A stretch of 64,000 nucleotides of DNA, from contig NZ_SODF01000001.1 in assembly GCF_004365875.1 (NCBI RefSeq), positions 1,860,001 to 1,924,000 of the forward strand. Reading direction: 5' to 3'. The translations under genes and the position numbers were made by a program. This document shows positions 1 through 8,376 of this stretch, one piece after another (within the stretch, counting starts at the first letter, position 1; the number at the start of each line of letters is the position of its first letter). Origin of the DNA: Kribbella kalugense. Its GTDB lineage: Bacteria > Actinomycetota > Actinomycetes > Propionibacteriales > Kribbellaceae. The notes beneath the pieces are model-generated. The model was not told the DNA's origin and ran no database searches. It saw nothing but the letters and a program-made list of their open reading frames with translations.

Positions 1-1877
1 CGGTCGCCGGCCGGATCCGGCGCGTTCAGAGCGTCACCGTGGTGCTCCGAGAGCAGCTCGGTGATCTCGCGGGCCAGCTCCTGCCCGGTCAGCCCGATCT
101 CCTGCAGTACGACGGCCCGCTTGGCGTGATCGAGGAACTGCTGCGGGATGCCGAAGACCCGGATCGGGGTCTCGATCCCCGCGTCGCCCATCGCCTGGGC
201 GATCATCGAGCCGCAACCGCCGGCCCGGCCGTTGTCCTCGATCGTGACGACGAGCTTGAAGCTCGCGGCCAGGTCGACCAGCTGCGGATCCACCGGCTTG
301 ACCCAGCGCGGGTCGACCACGGTGACCCCGAAGCCGTGCGCCTCCAGCCGCTCCGCGACATCCATCGCGGTCGCCGCCATCGCGCCGATGCCGACCAGCA
401 GTACGTCGTTGCCGGATCGCTTGAGTACGTCGATCTGACCGACCCGGTCGATCGCCTCGATGTCCGGGCACACCTCGCCCTTGGCATAGCGAAGTACCGT
501 CGGGGCGTCGTTGACGTCGATGGCCTCGTTGAGGAGCTCCTGGACGCGCTTGCCGTCGCGCGGCGCGGCCAACCGGAGGCCGGGGACGACCTGCAGGATC
601 GACATGTCCCACATGCCGTTGTGGCTCGGGCCGTCGTCACCGGTGACGCCCGCGCGGTCGAGCACGAAGGTGACACCGCACTTGTGCAGCGCGACGTCCA
701 TCAGCACCTGGTCGAAGGCCCGGTTGAGAAAGGTCGCGTAGATCGCGACGACCGGATGCATGCCGCCGAGCGCCAGACCGGCGGCGCTGGTCACGGCGTG
801 CTGCTCCGCGATCCCGACGTCGAAGGTCCGGTCCGGGAACTCTTCCGCGAACGCGGCCAGGCCGGTCGGGTGCAGCATGGCCGCGGTGATTCCGACGACG
901 TCCGGGCGGCTGTGCCCGATCTTGACCAGCTCGTCGCTGAACACGTCGGTCCAGCCGCGCGGCTTGTTCGCCGGGCGGATCTGGTGGAAGTTGTCTTCCT
1001 CGTCCTGCTCGGCGGCCGCGTAGCCGAAGCCCTTCTTGGTGACCGCGTGCACGATCACCGGGCCGCCGAAGGCCTTCGCGCTGCGGAGCGCGTCCTCCAT
1101 CGCCTCACGGTCGTGACCGGCCACCGGTCCGACGTACTTGAGGCCGAGGTCCTCGAACATGCCCTGCGGGGCGAGCATGTCCTTCAGACCCTTCTTGATC
1201 CCGTGCAGGACCTCGTACATCGGCGGGCCGACGTACGGCGTACGGCCGAGGTTCTTCTTGATCAGGTCGAGGACCTTCTCGTACCGCGGGTTGGTGCGCA
1301 GAGTGGTCAGGTGCGTGGCCAGGCCGCCGACAGTGTCGCTGTACGAGCGGCCGTTGTCGTTGACGATGATGATCAGCTTGAGGTCCTTGGCGGCGGCGAT
1401 GTTGTTCAGCGCCTCCCAGGCCATCCCGCCGGTCAGGCCGCCGTCACCGATCAGCGCGACGACGTGACGGTCTTCCTTGCGCAGCCGGTACGCCTTGGCC
1501 AGGCCGTCGGCGTACGACAGGGCGGTCGAGGCGTGGCTGTTCTCGATGATGTCGTGCTCGGACTCGGCGTGGTTCGGGTAGCCGGACAGGCCGCCCTGCT
1601 GACGGAGCGTGTCGAACCTCGGCGCCCGGCCGGTGACCAGCTTGTGCACGTAGGCCTGGTGGCCGACGTCGAAGACCAGGCGGTCCCGAGGGGAGTCGAA
1701 CACGCGGTGCATCGCCAGGGTGATCTCGACCATGCCGAGATTCGGGCCGAGGTGACCGCCGGTCCGGGACACGGTCTCGACCAGCACGTCCCGGATCTCC
1801 GCCGCGAGATCGGTGAGCTGCTGATCAGTCAGCTTCTTGAGGTCCGCCGGACCTCCTACCGTCTCCAGCACGCGCAT
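1..1877 (-). CDS. dxs: 1-deoxy-D-xylulose-5-phosphate synthase (3' end outside window)
   Basis: Thiamine-diphosphate enzyme that condenses pyruvate with glyceraldehyde 3-phosphate, the first step of the MEP isoprenoid pathway, in the cytoplasm. The frame stays open to the window edge, so about 625 residues are present of a usual 640 or so. Visible landmarks are [10 protein letters not shown] near residue 70, the TPP-binding [16 protein letters not shown] near 145-160, and GIAEQHAV near 350 in the transketolase pyrimidine domain, followed by the C-terminal transketolase domain. The ATG at 1877 has a strong GGGAGGAG four bases upstream. The family identification is secure; only the last residues are unseen. 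Confidence 0.97.
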   Translation of the reverse strand, partial: MRVLETVGGPADLKKLTDQQLTDLAAEIRDVLVETVSRTGGHLGPNLGMVEITLAMHRVFDSPRDRLVFDVGHQAYVHKLVTGRAPRFDTLRQQGGLSGYPNHAESEHDIIENSHASTALSYADGLAKAYRLRKEDRHVVALIGDGGLTGGMAWEALNNIAAAKDLKLIIIVNDNGRSYSDTVGGLATHLTTLRTNPRYEKVLDLIKKNLGRTPYVGPPMYEVLHGIKKGLKDMLAPQGMFEDLGLKYVGPVAGHDREAMEDALRSAKAFGGPVIVHAVTKKGFGYAAAEQDEEDNFHQIRPANKPRGWTDVFSDELVKIGHSRPDVVGITAAMLHPTGLAAFAEEFPDRTFDVGIAEQHAVTSAAGLALGGMHPVVAIYATFLNRAFDQVLMDVALHKCGVTFVLDRAGVTGDDGPSHNGMWDMSILQVVPGLRLAAPRDGKRVQELLNEAIDVNDAPTVLRYAKGEVCPDIEAIDRVGQIDVLKRSGNDVLLVGIGAMAATAMDVAERLEAHGFGVTVVDPRWVKPVDPQLVDLAASFKLVVTIEDNGRAGGCGSMIAQAMGDAGIETPIRVFGIPQQFLDHAKRAVVLQEIGLTGQELAREITELLSEHHGDALNAPDPAGD

Positions 1878-1911
1878 CGAGCTCCTCCCGCAGGTCTTCC
1901 TCGAATGCTTG

Positions 1912-1917
1912 AGTCTA
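1912..1917 (-). promoter_or_regulatory. Putative -10 box of dxs
   Basis: Read on the minus strand this is TAGACT, matching TANNNT, 35 nt upstream of the dxs ATG. It leaves room for a short leader with the Shine-Dalgarno sequence. I see no convincing -35. Inferred from motif and position only. The rest of the 1878-2034 gap shows no gene. Confidence 0.4.
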
Positions 1918-2034
1918 TGCACGCCGTGCCCGGAATCCGAACTCGGGAACGGCGTGCTGAACCCGGCATTGGCCAATCTCACACTCCAAGACGCTTCCCG
2001 GGAGTGGCTGGTTCGACGTGGCGTGCGTCTCACT

Positions 2035-2046
2035 TAGGGTAATTGT
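2035..2046 (+). promoter_or_regulatory. Leaderless-type promoter of the first DUF402 gene
   Basis: TAGGGT at 2035-2040, then six bases, then ATG at 2047. There is no Shine-Dalgarno. The TANNNT-N6-ATG arrangement would start the transcript at the start codon. Confidence 0.6.
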
Positions 2047-2547
2047 ATGGAGATGGTGAGGACGCTGTTCCGGAAGTACGACGGACAGCCGCATCGCCTG
2101 GTCGAGGCGGTCCGCCTCGGCGAGGACGAGCACGGCCTCTGGGTCGGCTCGCTTCCCGGCACCCGTGGCCAGCGGGCGGACGGCAGCTGGACGACGATCG
2201 ACCACCACCGGGTCCGGCTGTTCCCGTACGGCCAGTGGTGGAGCGCGCTGTTCAACGACACCCCTCACCAGACCGCGATCTACTGCGACATCACCATGCC
2301 CGCCGAGTTCGGCGTCGACTCCGTGACGACCGTCGACCTGGACCTCGACATCCGCCTGCTTCGAGACGGCACCGTCCACGTCATGGACGAAGACGAGTTC
2401 CAGGCGCACCAGGTCCGGTACAACTACCCACCCCAGGTCATAGCCACCGCCCGAGCCACCTGCAACCACCTGGCCGCCACCATCACCACAGCCGAACCCT
2501 TCACCACGGCGTACAAGCCCTACCTCGAACAAATCCGCAGCCTGTAA
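2047..2547 (+). CDS. DUF402 domain protein, copy A
   Basis: A 166-residue protein of the DUF402 fold, whose characterised relatives are nucleoside di/triphosphate phosphatases (Ntdp) and FomD-like hydrolases. The family core is visible: a C-terminal acidic block with VDLDLDIR, DGTVHVMDEDEF and a following HQVRYNYP, where the Asp/Glu residues bind metal in relatives. It is a clear paralogue of the next gene (same order of RKYD, LGEDEHGLW, RLFP, FND, TAIYCDIT). The start follows the -10 box with no Shine-Dalgarno; a second ATG lies two codons in. The substrate is unknown, and phosphatase activity is inference from the fold. Confidence 0.85.
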   Translation: MEMVRTLFRKYDGQPHRLVEAVRLGEDEHGLWVGSLPGTRGQRADGSWTTIDHHRVRLFPYGQWWSALFNDTPHQTAIYCDITMPAEFGVDSVTTVDLDLDIRLLRDGTVHVMDEDEFQAHQVRYNYPPQVIATARATCNHLAATITTAEPFTTAYKPYLEQIRSL

Positions 2548-2567
2548 ACCCCCGCTCAGGCGGCAAC

Positions 2568-2610
2568 CGGCCCCCGTCGGCTAGGAGCCCCCCTGAGCCG
2601 ACAAGGGCCG
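2568..2610 (+). terminator. Probable rho-independent terminator after DUF402 copy A
   Basis: Two stacked stems: CGGCCC (2568-2573) pairs with GGGCCG (2605-2610), and GTCGGCT (2576-2582) pairs with AGCCGAC (2596-2602), separated by a 2x2 internal loop. No T-tract follows, as is common in high-GC actinobacteria. It separates the two DUF402 genes, which then have their own promoters. Confidence 0.6.
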
Positions 2611-2730
2611 ATCACAATGACGGCCTTGGGCCGGCACCCCACCATGCTCCGTCGCATTGCGCGACTGGTCCACTCCCCACAGCAAAGTTGCATAAACCTG
2701 CAGTCGCGCAAACCCGCCCCCCAGGCGGGA

Positions 2731-2743
2731 TAAGTTATGGGCC
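2731..2743 (+). promoter_or_regulatory. Leaderless-type promoter of the second DUF402 gene
   Basis: TAAGTT at 2731-2736, seven bases, then ATG at 2744. No Shine-Dalgarno is present. Same arrangement as for copy A. Confidence 0.5.
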
Positions 2744-3238
2744 ATGCGTGATGTCAGGGTCGTGTACCGGAAGTTCGACGAGAAGTTGCACTGGCATCAG
2801 TGGATGCGTTTCTTGGGTGAGGACGAGTACGGCGTGTGGCTCGGAGCGCCGGCCGGATCGGTGTCACAGCGCGGGGACGAGCCGACGATCACGCAGGAGC
2901 AGGCGCATGTGCAGCTGTTTCCGCAAGACAAGTGGTTCACGGCGATCTTCAACGACGAGCCGCGGTACACCGAGATCTACGCGGACATCACCACGCCGGT
3001 GGAGTTCTCCGACGACGTGGTGACGATGATCGATCTCGACCTGGACGTGATCAAGCGTCGCGACGGGACCGTGTTCGTCGACGACGAGGACGAGTTCGCC
3101 GAGCACCAGGTGCAGTACGGCTACCCGGCCGACGTGATCGCCACCGCACAGCAGACTTGTGACTGGCTAGTACGCGCGGTGTCCACCGACGAGCCCTTCC
3201 TCACCGTCTACAAGACCTACCTCGACAAGATCCGCTAG
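2744..3238 (+). CDS. DUF402 domain protein, copy B
   Basis: A 164-residue paralogue of the preceding gene and closer to the textbook family: VRVVYRKFDEKLHWHQ at the N terminus, LGEDEYGVWLGAPAG, then VTMIDLDLDVIKRRDGTV and DDEDEFAEHQVQYGYPADV. The acidic residues of the C-terminal block are the likely metal ligands. Predicted cytoplasmic phosphatase or hydrolase of a nucleotide-like substrate, from family knowledge. Its TAG stop lies in the palindrome CTAG, which also supplies the stop of the convergent hydrolase gene, so the two genes overlap by four bases. Confidence 0.88.
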   Translation: MRDVRVVYRKFDEKLHWHQWMRFLGEDEYGVWLGAPAGSVSQRGDEPTITQEQAHVQLFPQDKWFTAIFNDEPRYTEIYADITTPVEFSDDVVTMIDLDLDVIKRRDGTVFVDDEDEFAEHQVQYGYPADVIATAQQTCDWLVRAVSTDEPFLTVYKTYLDKIR

Positions 3239-4743
3239 CGGGCCAGGTGGACGGCCAGCGTGCCGTTCTTGAGCATCATGACGCCGGGCAGCGGTCCGCG
3301 CTGACCGGCGTACATGTCGGCGACCGGGGCGACGGTCAGGTAGAGGTTCTGACCTGCCGGTACGTCGACCGCGATCGCCGGGAGCTCGATCGTCCGCCGT
3401 ACGCCGCGTGCGGTGCGCTTCTCACGTAGCGGCATGGTGTTGTTCTGGACGACCTTCGCCGTCAACGGGCTCGTGCCGACGCTCAGCGCGAAGTACGCCG
3501 CCGATTGCGGGATCACCGTGTAGACGTTCGCAGTCAGCTTCGGCGTACCGGCGATGGTGATCGGTCCCTTCGCGATCGGCAGGTTCACCGGCAGGCCGAC
3601 GCCGGTCGGGGCAACGATCTTGCCGAGCCGGAAGCTCTTGTTCGGCGTCAGATTCTGTTGCGTGAGGCAACGACCGTCCGCGGTCGACAAGTGGTATGTA
3701 CCAAAGCCGGTCAGCCCGGTCGACTTGTGCAGCAGCTGCAGTTGCATGAAACGGATCGACAGGCTCGCGAACGTCGGCGATCCGAGCGCGATCGAACACG
3801 GGTCACCAGCGGTCGCATAGCCGGGCGGTACGACGCTCGGCAGCGTATGACCGCCGTTGTATCCGACGAAGATCGAGCGCGCCCGCGATCGAGCCGTCAG
3901 CGCGTGATCGAAGTTCGCCAGGCCCTGGTTCAGGTTGAACAGGTTGTCCGAGATGCCCTGCCCGAACAGGACCGGGATGTCCAGCTTGCGCCCTTGCTGC
4001 ACGTGCCACGCCGGCCCGTTGTGCGCGAAGAACGCGTCGAGATCCCGGCCAGCCTTCCCGGCAGGCCAGGCGCCGGTCGCGATCAGCGCCACGAACGCCG
4101 CCGACACCGCCGGCGGGAGGTGAGTGCCGCCGCCCGCGAACAGGATCGACAGCCACATCGTCCGGGCCGCTTCCTGCGGCGCCAGGCTCTGCTTGAGATC
4201 CCACCAGGTGATCTCCGGAGCGAGCGCGTCGAACCGGGTACGGCCGCTGTCGCGTAGCTCGGTGAACGCGCCGGCGAACTGGTATCCGCCGCCGTACGAC
4301 CCACCGATCGCGCCGATCAACGGGTCACCCGGCCGTTGTTTCGTCACCCAGTCGAGGCCGGCGACCAGGTCGACGAGCTTCACGACGTCGCGGCCCTCGT
4401 AGTCCGGGTTCATCACGTGCGCGACGCCCGTACTCTCGCCGAAACTGCGCTGGTCGAAGCTCAGCACCCCGAAGCCCGCGTCGAGCCAGTCCTTGAACGC
4501 GGCCGGATCCGTGGTCCGGCTGCCACCCCAGCCGTGACTGTGGAAGATCAACGGCACGGTGTGCTGCGCCGACGCGGTGGACGGTTTGAAGAGCGAGTAG
4601 CAGATCCGTACCGGCGTCGTCGTACCAGGCTCTGGCACCGACGCCACGCACCCATTGGTCACCGTACTGGCCGCTGCAGCCGGAACGACGGGCGACAGCA
4701 GCAGAGCAATCACACCCGCCAGAGCAAGCACACGACGACGCAT
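3235..4743 (-). CDS. Secreted alpha/beta hydrolase, CocE/S15 acyl-peptidase type
   Basis: A 502-residue exported hydrolase. Residues 1-25 form a Sec signal peptide (RRR, hydrophobic LALAGVIALLLSPVVP, then AAAAS). The alpha/beta-hydrolase core follows: FHSHGWGGSR near 67 (oxyanion region), FDQRSFGES near 95, and the nucleophile elbow GGSYGGG near 148. A probable acid lies near FGQGISDN and a His in GYNGGHTLP. The C-terminal 130 residues look like the beta-sandwich of S15/CocE enzymes. AGGAG lies six bases before the ATG. The substrate (ester or X-Pro peptide) cannot be told. Confidence 0.85.
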   Translation of the reverse strand: MRRRVLALAGVIALLLSPVVPAAAASTVTNGCVASVPEPGTTTPVRICYSLFKPSTASAQHTVPLIFHSHGWGGSRTTDPAAFKDWLDAGFGVLSFDQRSFGESTGVAHVMNPDYEGRDVVKLVDLVAGLDWVTKQRPGDPLIGAIGGSYGGGYQFAGAFTELRDSGRTRFDALAPEITWWDLKQSLAPQEAARTMWLSILFAGGGTHLPPAVSAAFVALIATGAWPAGKAGRDLDAFFAHNGPAWHVQQGRKLDIPVLFGQGISDNLFNLNQGLANFDHALTARSRARSIFVGYNGGHTLPSVVPPGYATAGDPCSIALGSPTFASLSIRFMQLQLLHKSTGLTGFGTYHLSTADGRCLTQQNLTPNKSFRLGKIVAPTGVGLPVNLPIAKGPITIAGTPKLTANVYTVIPQSAAYFALSVGTSPLTAKVVQNNTMPLREKRTARGVRRTIELPAIAVDVPAGQNLYLTVAPVADMYAGQRGPLPGVMMLKNGTLAVHLAR

Positions 4744-4866
4744 CGATGACTCCTGGTGATCGGCTGCTCACACGTTATGGGACTGCCCCTCGACTGACCA
4801 GACCCTGCGCTCAGCCGTGCGCGAACCAGTGAGCGGAAAACGGTCCTCCGCTGCGACACTGTGCGC

Positions 4867-6774
4867 GTGCATATCGCGATCGAGCTCGTCGCCCTCGTCG
4901 CCGTCGTCGCGGCGGGTGCCGCGCTGGCGCGGCGGATAGGGATCTCGGCTCCGCTGCTGCTGGTGGTCATCGGGATCGCCGTGTCATACCTGCCGTTCAT
5001 CCCCCGGATCGAGCTCGCGCCCGAGGTCGTCCTGGTCGGCTTCCTGCCGCCGCTGCTCTACTCGGCCGCCATCAAGACCAGCCTGGTCGACTTCTCCAAG
5101 CACCGCCGGTCCATCGGGCTGCTGTCGGTCGGCCTGGTCGCGTTCACCGCACTCGGCGTCGGCGTGGTCGCCTGGTGGCTGCTCGGCCGGGTGGCGGAGT
5201 CGATCGGTCAGCAGCCGTTGCCGTTCTGGGCCGCGTTCGCGATCGGCGCCATCGTCGCGCCGCCCGACGCGGTGGCCGCGACCGCGATCGCCAGGCGGGT
5301 CGGTCTCCCCCGCCGGATCGTCACGATCCTCGAGGGCGAGAGCCTGATGAACGACGCGACCGCGCTGGTTTGCCTGCGTACGGCGCTCGCCGCTGCCATC
5401 GTGGCCCCGACCGTGCTGCACGTCGGCCTGGACTTCCTGCGCGCGGCCGGCGGTGGTGTCCTCGTCGGCCTGATCGTCGCGTTCGTGCTGGCGAAGATCC
5501 GCCGCCAGTTCACCGACCCGGTCCTGGACACCACGCTCAGCCTGACCGCGCCGTTCATCGCCTACATCGCGGCCGAGAACCACTACGTCCACGCGTCCGG
5601 CGTACTCGCCGTCGTCGTCACCGGGCTGCTGCTCGGCCACAAGGCGCCGATCATCCAGTCGGCCAAGTCGCGGATGTCGGAGCGGACCAACTGGCGGACG
5701 TTCCAGTTCCTGCTGGAGAACACGGTCTTCCTGCTGATCGGGCTGCAGACCCGGTGGATCCTCGACGCCCTGGGCGCGAGCCCGCTACCAGCCTGGTTGA
5801 TCGCGGTGACGACTGTCGCTGTGTTCCTCGCGGTCGTCCTGCTCCGGCCGATCTGGGTCATCCCGACGACGCTGCTGTCGCGGCGCTTCCTGGGTCCGTC
5901 CCGCCCGGGGCCTGTTTCGCGACGTGCCCTGATCGTGGTGTCGTGGGCTGGGATGCGCGGCGTGGTCACGCTGGCGGCCGTCTTCACGCTGCCCGAGAAC
6001 ACCCCGCATCGCGAAGTACTCGTGTTCATCGCGCTGGCCGTGACCGCGGGCACGCTGCTCGTCCAAGGCTCGACGCTGCCCTGGCTGGTACGCCGGTTGC
6101 AATTGCCTGGCCCGGATCCGGCCGAGGATGCGTTGCAGGAGGCCGCCGTACTCCAGGGGGCTCATCGGGCCGCGATCGAGAAGCTCGAGGAGATCACCAC
6201 GCCGTCCGACCCGCCGGCCGTGCTCGACATCCTGCGTCAGCGGGGTGAGGCGCGGACGCAGGCCGCGTGGGAGCGACTTGGGCGGCCGGAGAGTGAGTAC
6301 GAGACGCCGAGCGAGACGTACCGGCGGCTGCGGATCGCGATGCTGGACGCGGAACGCACACACATCCTGAAGGTCCGCGACGCCGGCCTGGTCGCCGACG
6401 AGGTCCTGCAGCGGGCGCAGAACGCGCTCGACATCGAGGAGTCGATCCTGGACCGGGACGAGGACGACGACGTCGGCGGGCGCTCGGAGGACCTGAAGCC
6501 GAAGATGCTGCCGGGCGGGTTGTGCGAGCACCTCGACGAGGCGCCGCTGGTGGTCACGCCGAACACTCCGGAGGGCTGCGAGGAATGCCTGGCCACCGGC
6601 GGGAACTGGGTCCATCTGCGGCTGTGTCTGGGCTGCGGTCACGTCGGGTGCTGCGACTCGTCGGTGATGAAGCACGCGAGCAAGCACTACGACGAGTACA
6701 AGCACCCGGTGATGCGCAGCTTCGAGCCGGGTGAGACCTGGCGCTGGTGCTTCGTCGACGAAAAGCTAGGGTGA
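4867..6774 (+). CDS. CPA1 Na+/H+ antiporter with C-terminal UBP-type zinc finger
   Basis: A 635-residue membrane protein. Residues 1-410 give about 12 hydrophobic segments of the NhaP/CPA1 family, with the conserved block around APPDAVAATAIA and LEGESLMNDATALV near 130-165 that carries the ion-binding acidic residues. A soluble helical stretch follows (about 410-545). From about 552 there is a complete zf-UBP domain: CEHL, CEECLATGG, LCLGCGHVGCCDSS, then HASKH, HPV and W. This predicts H+-coupled Na+ or K+ export plus a cytosolic zinc sensor or binding module. GTG at 4861 is also in frame; I prefer 4867 because GACACT lies six bases before it. Confidence 0.88.
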   Translation: MHIAIELVALVAVVAAGAALARRIGISAPLLLVVIGIAVSYLPFIPRIELAPEVVLVGFLPPLLYSAAIKTSLVDFSKHRRSIGLLSVGLVAFTALGVGVVAWWLLGRVAESIGQQPLPFWAAFAIGAIVAPPDAVAATAIARRVGLPRRIVTILEGESLMNDATALVCLRTALAAAIVAPTVLHVGLDFLRAAGGGVLVGLIVAFVLAKIRRQFTDPVLDTTLSLTAPFIAYIAAENHYVHASGVLAVVVTGLLLGHKAPIIQSAKSRMSERTNWRTFQFLLENTVFLLIGLQTRWILDALGASPLPAWLIAVTTVAVFLAVVLLRPIWVIPTTLLSRRFLGPSRPGPVSRRALIVVSWAGMRGVVTLAAVFTLPENTPHREVLVFIALAVTAGTLLVQGSTLPWLVRRLQLPGPDPAEDALQEAAVLQGAHRAAIEKLEEITTPSDPPAVLDILRQRGEARTQAAWERLGRPESEYETPSETYRRLRIAMLDAERTHILKVRDAGLVADEVLQRAQNALDIEESILDRDEDDDVGGRSEDLKPKMLPGGLCEHLDEAPLVVTPNTPEGCEECLATGGNWVHLRLCLGCGHVGCCDSSVMKHASKHYDEYKHPVMRSFEPGETWRWCFVDEKLG

Positions 6775-6778
6775 GCCG
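6767..6778 (+). promoter_or_regulatory. Leaderless-type promoter of the HIT gene
   Basis: TAGGGT at 6767-6772, then six bases, then GTG at 6779. The box lies inside the last codons of the antiporter gene, so the HIT gene may be transcribed separately from it. Confidence 0.55.
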
Positions 6779-7189
6779 GTGGCGGACTGTCTCTTCTGTT
6801 CGATCATCGCGGGTACGACGCCGGCGCAGATCGTGCTCAACACCCCGGAGGTCGTCGGCTTCCTGGATGTACGGCCGGTGTTCAAAGGGCACACGCTGAT
6901 CGTGCCGCGGACTCATATCCCGACGCTGGTCGAGCTGCCTGACGAGCTGATGGTCCCGCTCTTCGGCGCGGCACGGTCGGTAGCGGACGCCGTGCGTACC
7001 GCGTTCGACGCACAGGGGTCGTTCGTTGCCGCCAACAACGTCGTGTCGCAGTCGGTGCCGCATCTGCATGTCCACGTCGTCCCCCGCACCAAGGGCGACG
7101 GGCTGCGCGGCTTCTTCTGGCCACGGACGAAGTACGCCGACGAGGCCGAGGCCGAGGAATACGCCGGCAAGCTACGCGCCGTCCTTTAG
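6779..7189 (+). CDS. HIT family nucleotide hydrolase/transferase
   Basis: A 136-residue histidine-triad protein. CLFCSIIAG at the start is the usual zinc-binding or family N-terminal motif, and HLHVHVVPR near residue 97 is the HIT signature whose middle His is the nucleophile. Relatives cleave adenosine phosphoramidates or dinucleoside polyphosphates in the cytosol. Length is typical. GTG start, no Shine-Dalgarno, leaderless-type box upstream. The 3' end overlaps the convergent GNAT gene by 18 bp. Confidence 0.93.
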   Translation: MADCLFCSIIAGTTPAQIVLNTPEVVGFLDVRPVFKGHTLIVPRTHIPTLVELPDELMVPLFGAARSVADAVRTAFDAQGSFVAANNVVSQSVPHLHVHVVPRTKGDGLRGFFWPRTKYADEAEAEEYAGKLRAVL

Positions 7190-7741
7190 CTCGTACTCCA
7201 CCTGGGCGAGGGGGTTGCCGTCGCCGAAGTCGCGGGTCTGGGTTGCGCCGGTCTCGGTGAAGCCGCATTTCGTGTAGAAGCGGCGTGACTGTGGGGTGTC
7301 GCGCAACGTCCACAGATGCACGCGGTCTGTGCGAAGGGTCTTGAGAGTGGCGTCCATCAGCGCGGCGGAGACGCCGCTCCCCCAGCTGTCGGGGTGCGTG
7401 TAGAAGCTGAGGATCTCGGTGAATCCGGGGCGGGTCTCGGACGGCTTGGACCACGACATCGCCAGCGGTCGCTCGCCGACGAACCCGAGCATGATCAGGC
7501 CTTCACCGTCCGCGATCCGCGCGTGCCAGCGGGTCTTCCGGCTCTCGATGCCTTCCTTCGCGACGTCCTCCGGAAACAACGGCGCGTACGCCGCTCCCCA
7601 CGACGCAGCGTGGATCTCCCCCACCGCCGCGCCGTCAGCAGCCGTCGCAGGCCGAGCCGAGATCGATCCAGCCGGCCGGGGACCGACAGCGGTTCCGGGA
7701 CGGTCGGTGGTTCCGGGGTGGTTAGTGGACGGGTCGGTCAA
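7172..7741 (-). CDS. GNAT family N-acetyltransferase
   Basis: A 189-residue protein. A disordered Pro/Thr-rich N terminus of about 27 residues precedes a GNAT domain starting at ISARPATAADGAAVGEIHAASW. The acetyl-CoA motif is weak but placed correctly (HPDSWGSGVSAALMDATLKTL), and the C-terminal strand pair is clear (LWTLRDTPQSRRFYTKCGFTETGATQ). The substrate is unknown. Its start overlaps the end of the upstream HEAT-like gene by 20 bp, so the two are probably co-transcribed and translationally coupled. Confidence 0.87.
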   Translation of the reverse strand: MTDPSTNHPGTTDRPGTAVGPRPAGSISARPATAADGAAVGEIHAASWGAAYAPLFPEDVAKEGIESRKTRWHARIADGEGLIMLGFVGERPLAMSWSKPSETRPGFTEILSFYTHPDSWGSGVSAALMDATLKTLRTDRVHLWTLRDTPQSRRFYTKCGFTETGATQTRDFGDGNPLAQVEYELKDGA

Positions 7742-8273
7742 GGCGGTCCTCCAGTTTGGACAGGGCGCGCTCTACGGCGGCGCGGACTGTGTGATCAGGG
7801 TCGTCGGCAAGTGGGCGGATCGCGTCGGCGTGCTCGAACTCGCCCGCGGCCCCGACCGCACGAACGGCCGCCGCCCGAACGCGCGGCAGGTCATGCTCGA
7901 GCATCGGGAGCAGCGAGTCGACGAGCTGACCGAGCTCGCGTTGTGCGGTGATCTTGGCAACGTGCTCCTGGACTCGCCACGCCGGATCGCCCGCCGCCTG
8001 CAGCAGAACGCCGACGAGGTCGTCCCGCCACACATACAGGAACACCCGAGCGGCCCAAACCCGGATCCAGTAGTAGTTGACCGGATCAACAGGGGCCTTC
8101 CACCCACCCGGGTTGTCCGACCCGGTGATCGCGATCAGCTTCGGCAACTCAGCGCCGTACGCCGCCTCCCCCGAGATCTCCCCGGTGAGGAAGGCAATGC
8201 ACCAGTCGATCACGACGTCCTCGCCGTACTCCGCGCAGGCAGCACGGACGACTTCGCGCGGTGAGTCCCTCAT
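7722..8273 (-). CDS. HEAT-repeat-like protein
   Basis: A 183-residue, all-helical protein. The C-terminal two thirds read as HEAT-type repeats: RVFLYVWRDDLVGVLLQAAGDPAWRVQEHVAKI, then LPRVRAAAVRAVGAAGE, then DPDHTVRAAVERALSKLED, with the usual D-x-x-x-R-V-R pattern. The N-terminal part has CAEYGEDVVIDWCIAFLTGEI. It is probably a protein-interaction scaffold; no catalytic motif is seen. It lies first in a two-gene unit with the GNAT gene. The start ATG at 8273 has only a weak upstream signal. Confidence 0.72.
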   Translation of the reverse strand: MRDSPREVVRAACAEYGEDVVIDWCIAFLTGEISGEAAYGAELPKLIAITGSDNPGGWKAPVDPVNYYWIRVWAARVFLYVWRDDLVGVLLQAAGDPAWRVQEHVAKITAQRELGQLVDSLLPMLEHDLPRVRAAAVRAVGAAGEFEHADAIRPLADDPDHTVRAAVERALSKLEDRLDRPVH

Positions 8274-8376
8274 GACCTCAGTAAACCGCGAGCCACCGAC
8301 AACTTCCGATTCCCGTGACCCCAGCCGTCAATACGCTCACCGAGCCAGCGACAAACTCACTGAGGACGGTGCCTGG

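Noticed and set aside
39..2042. Long plus-strand open frame opposite dxs (667 codons)
   Set aside because: It is the high-GC antisense shadow of dxs: Arg/Val/Asp-rich with no recognisable domain, whereas the minus-strand frame is a full DXS.
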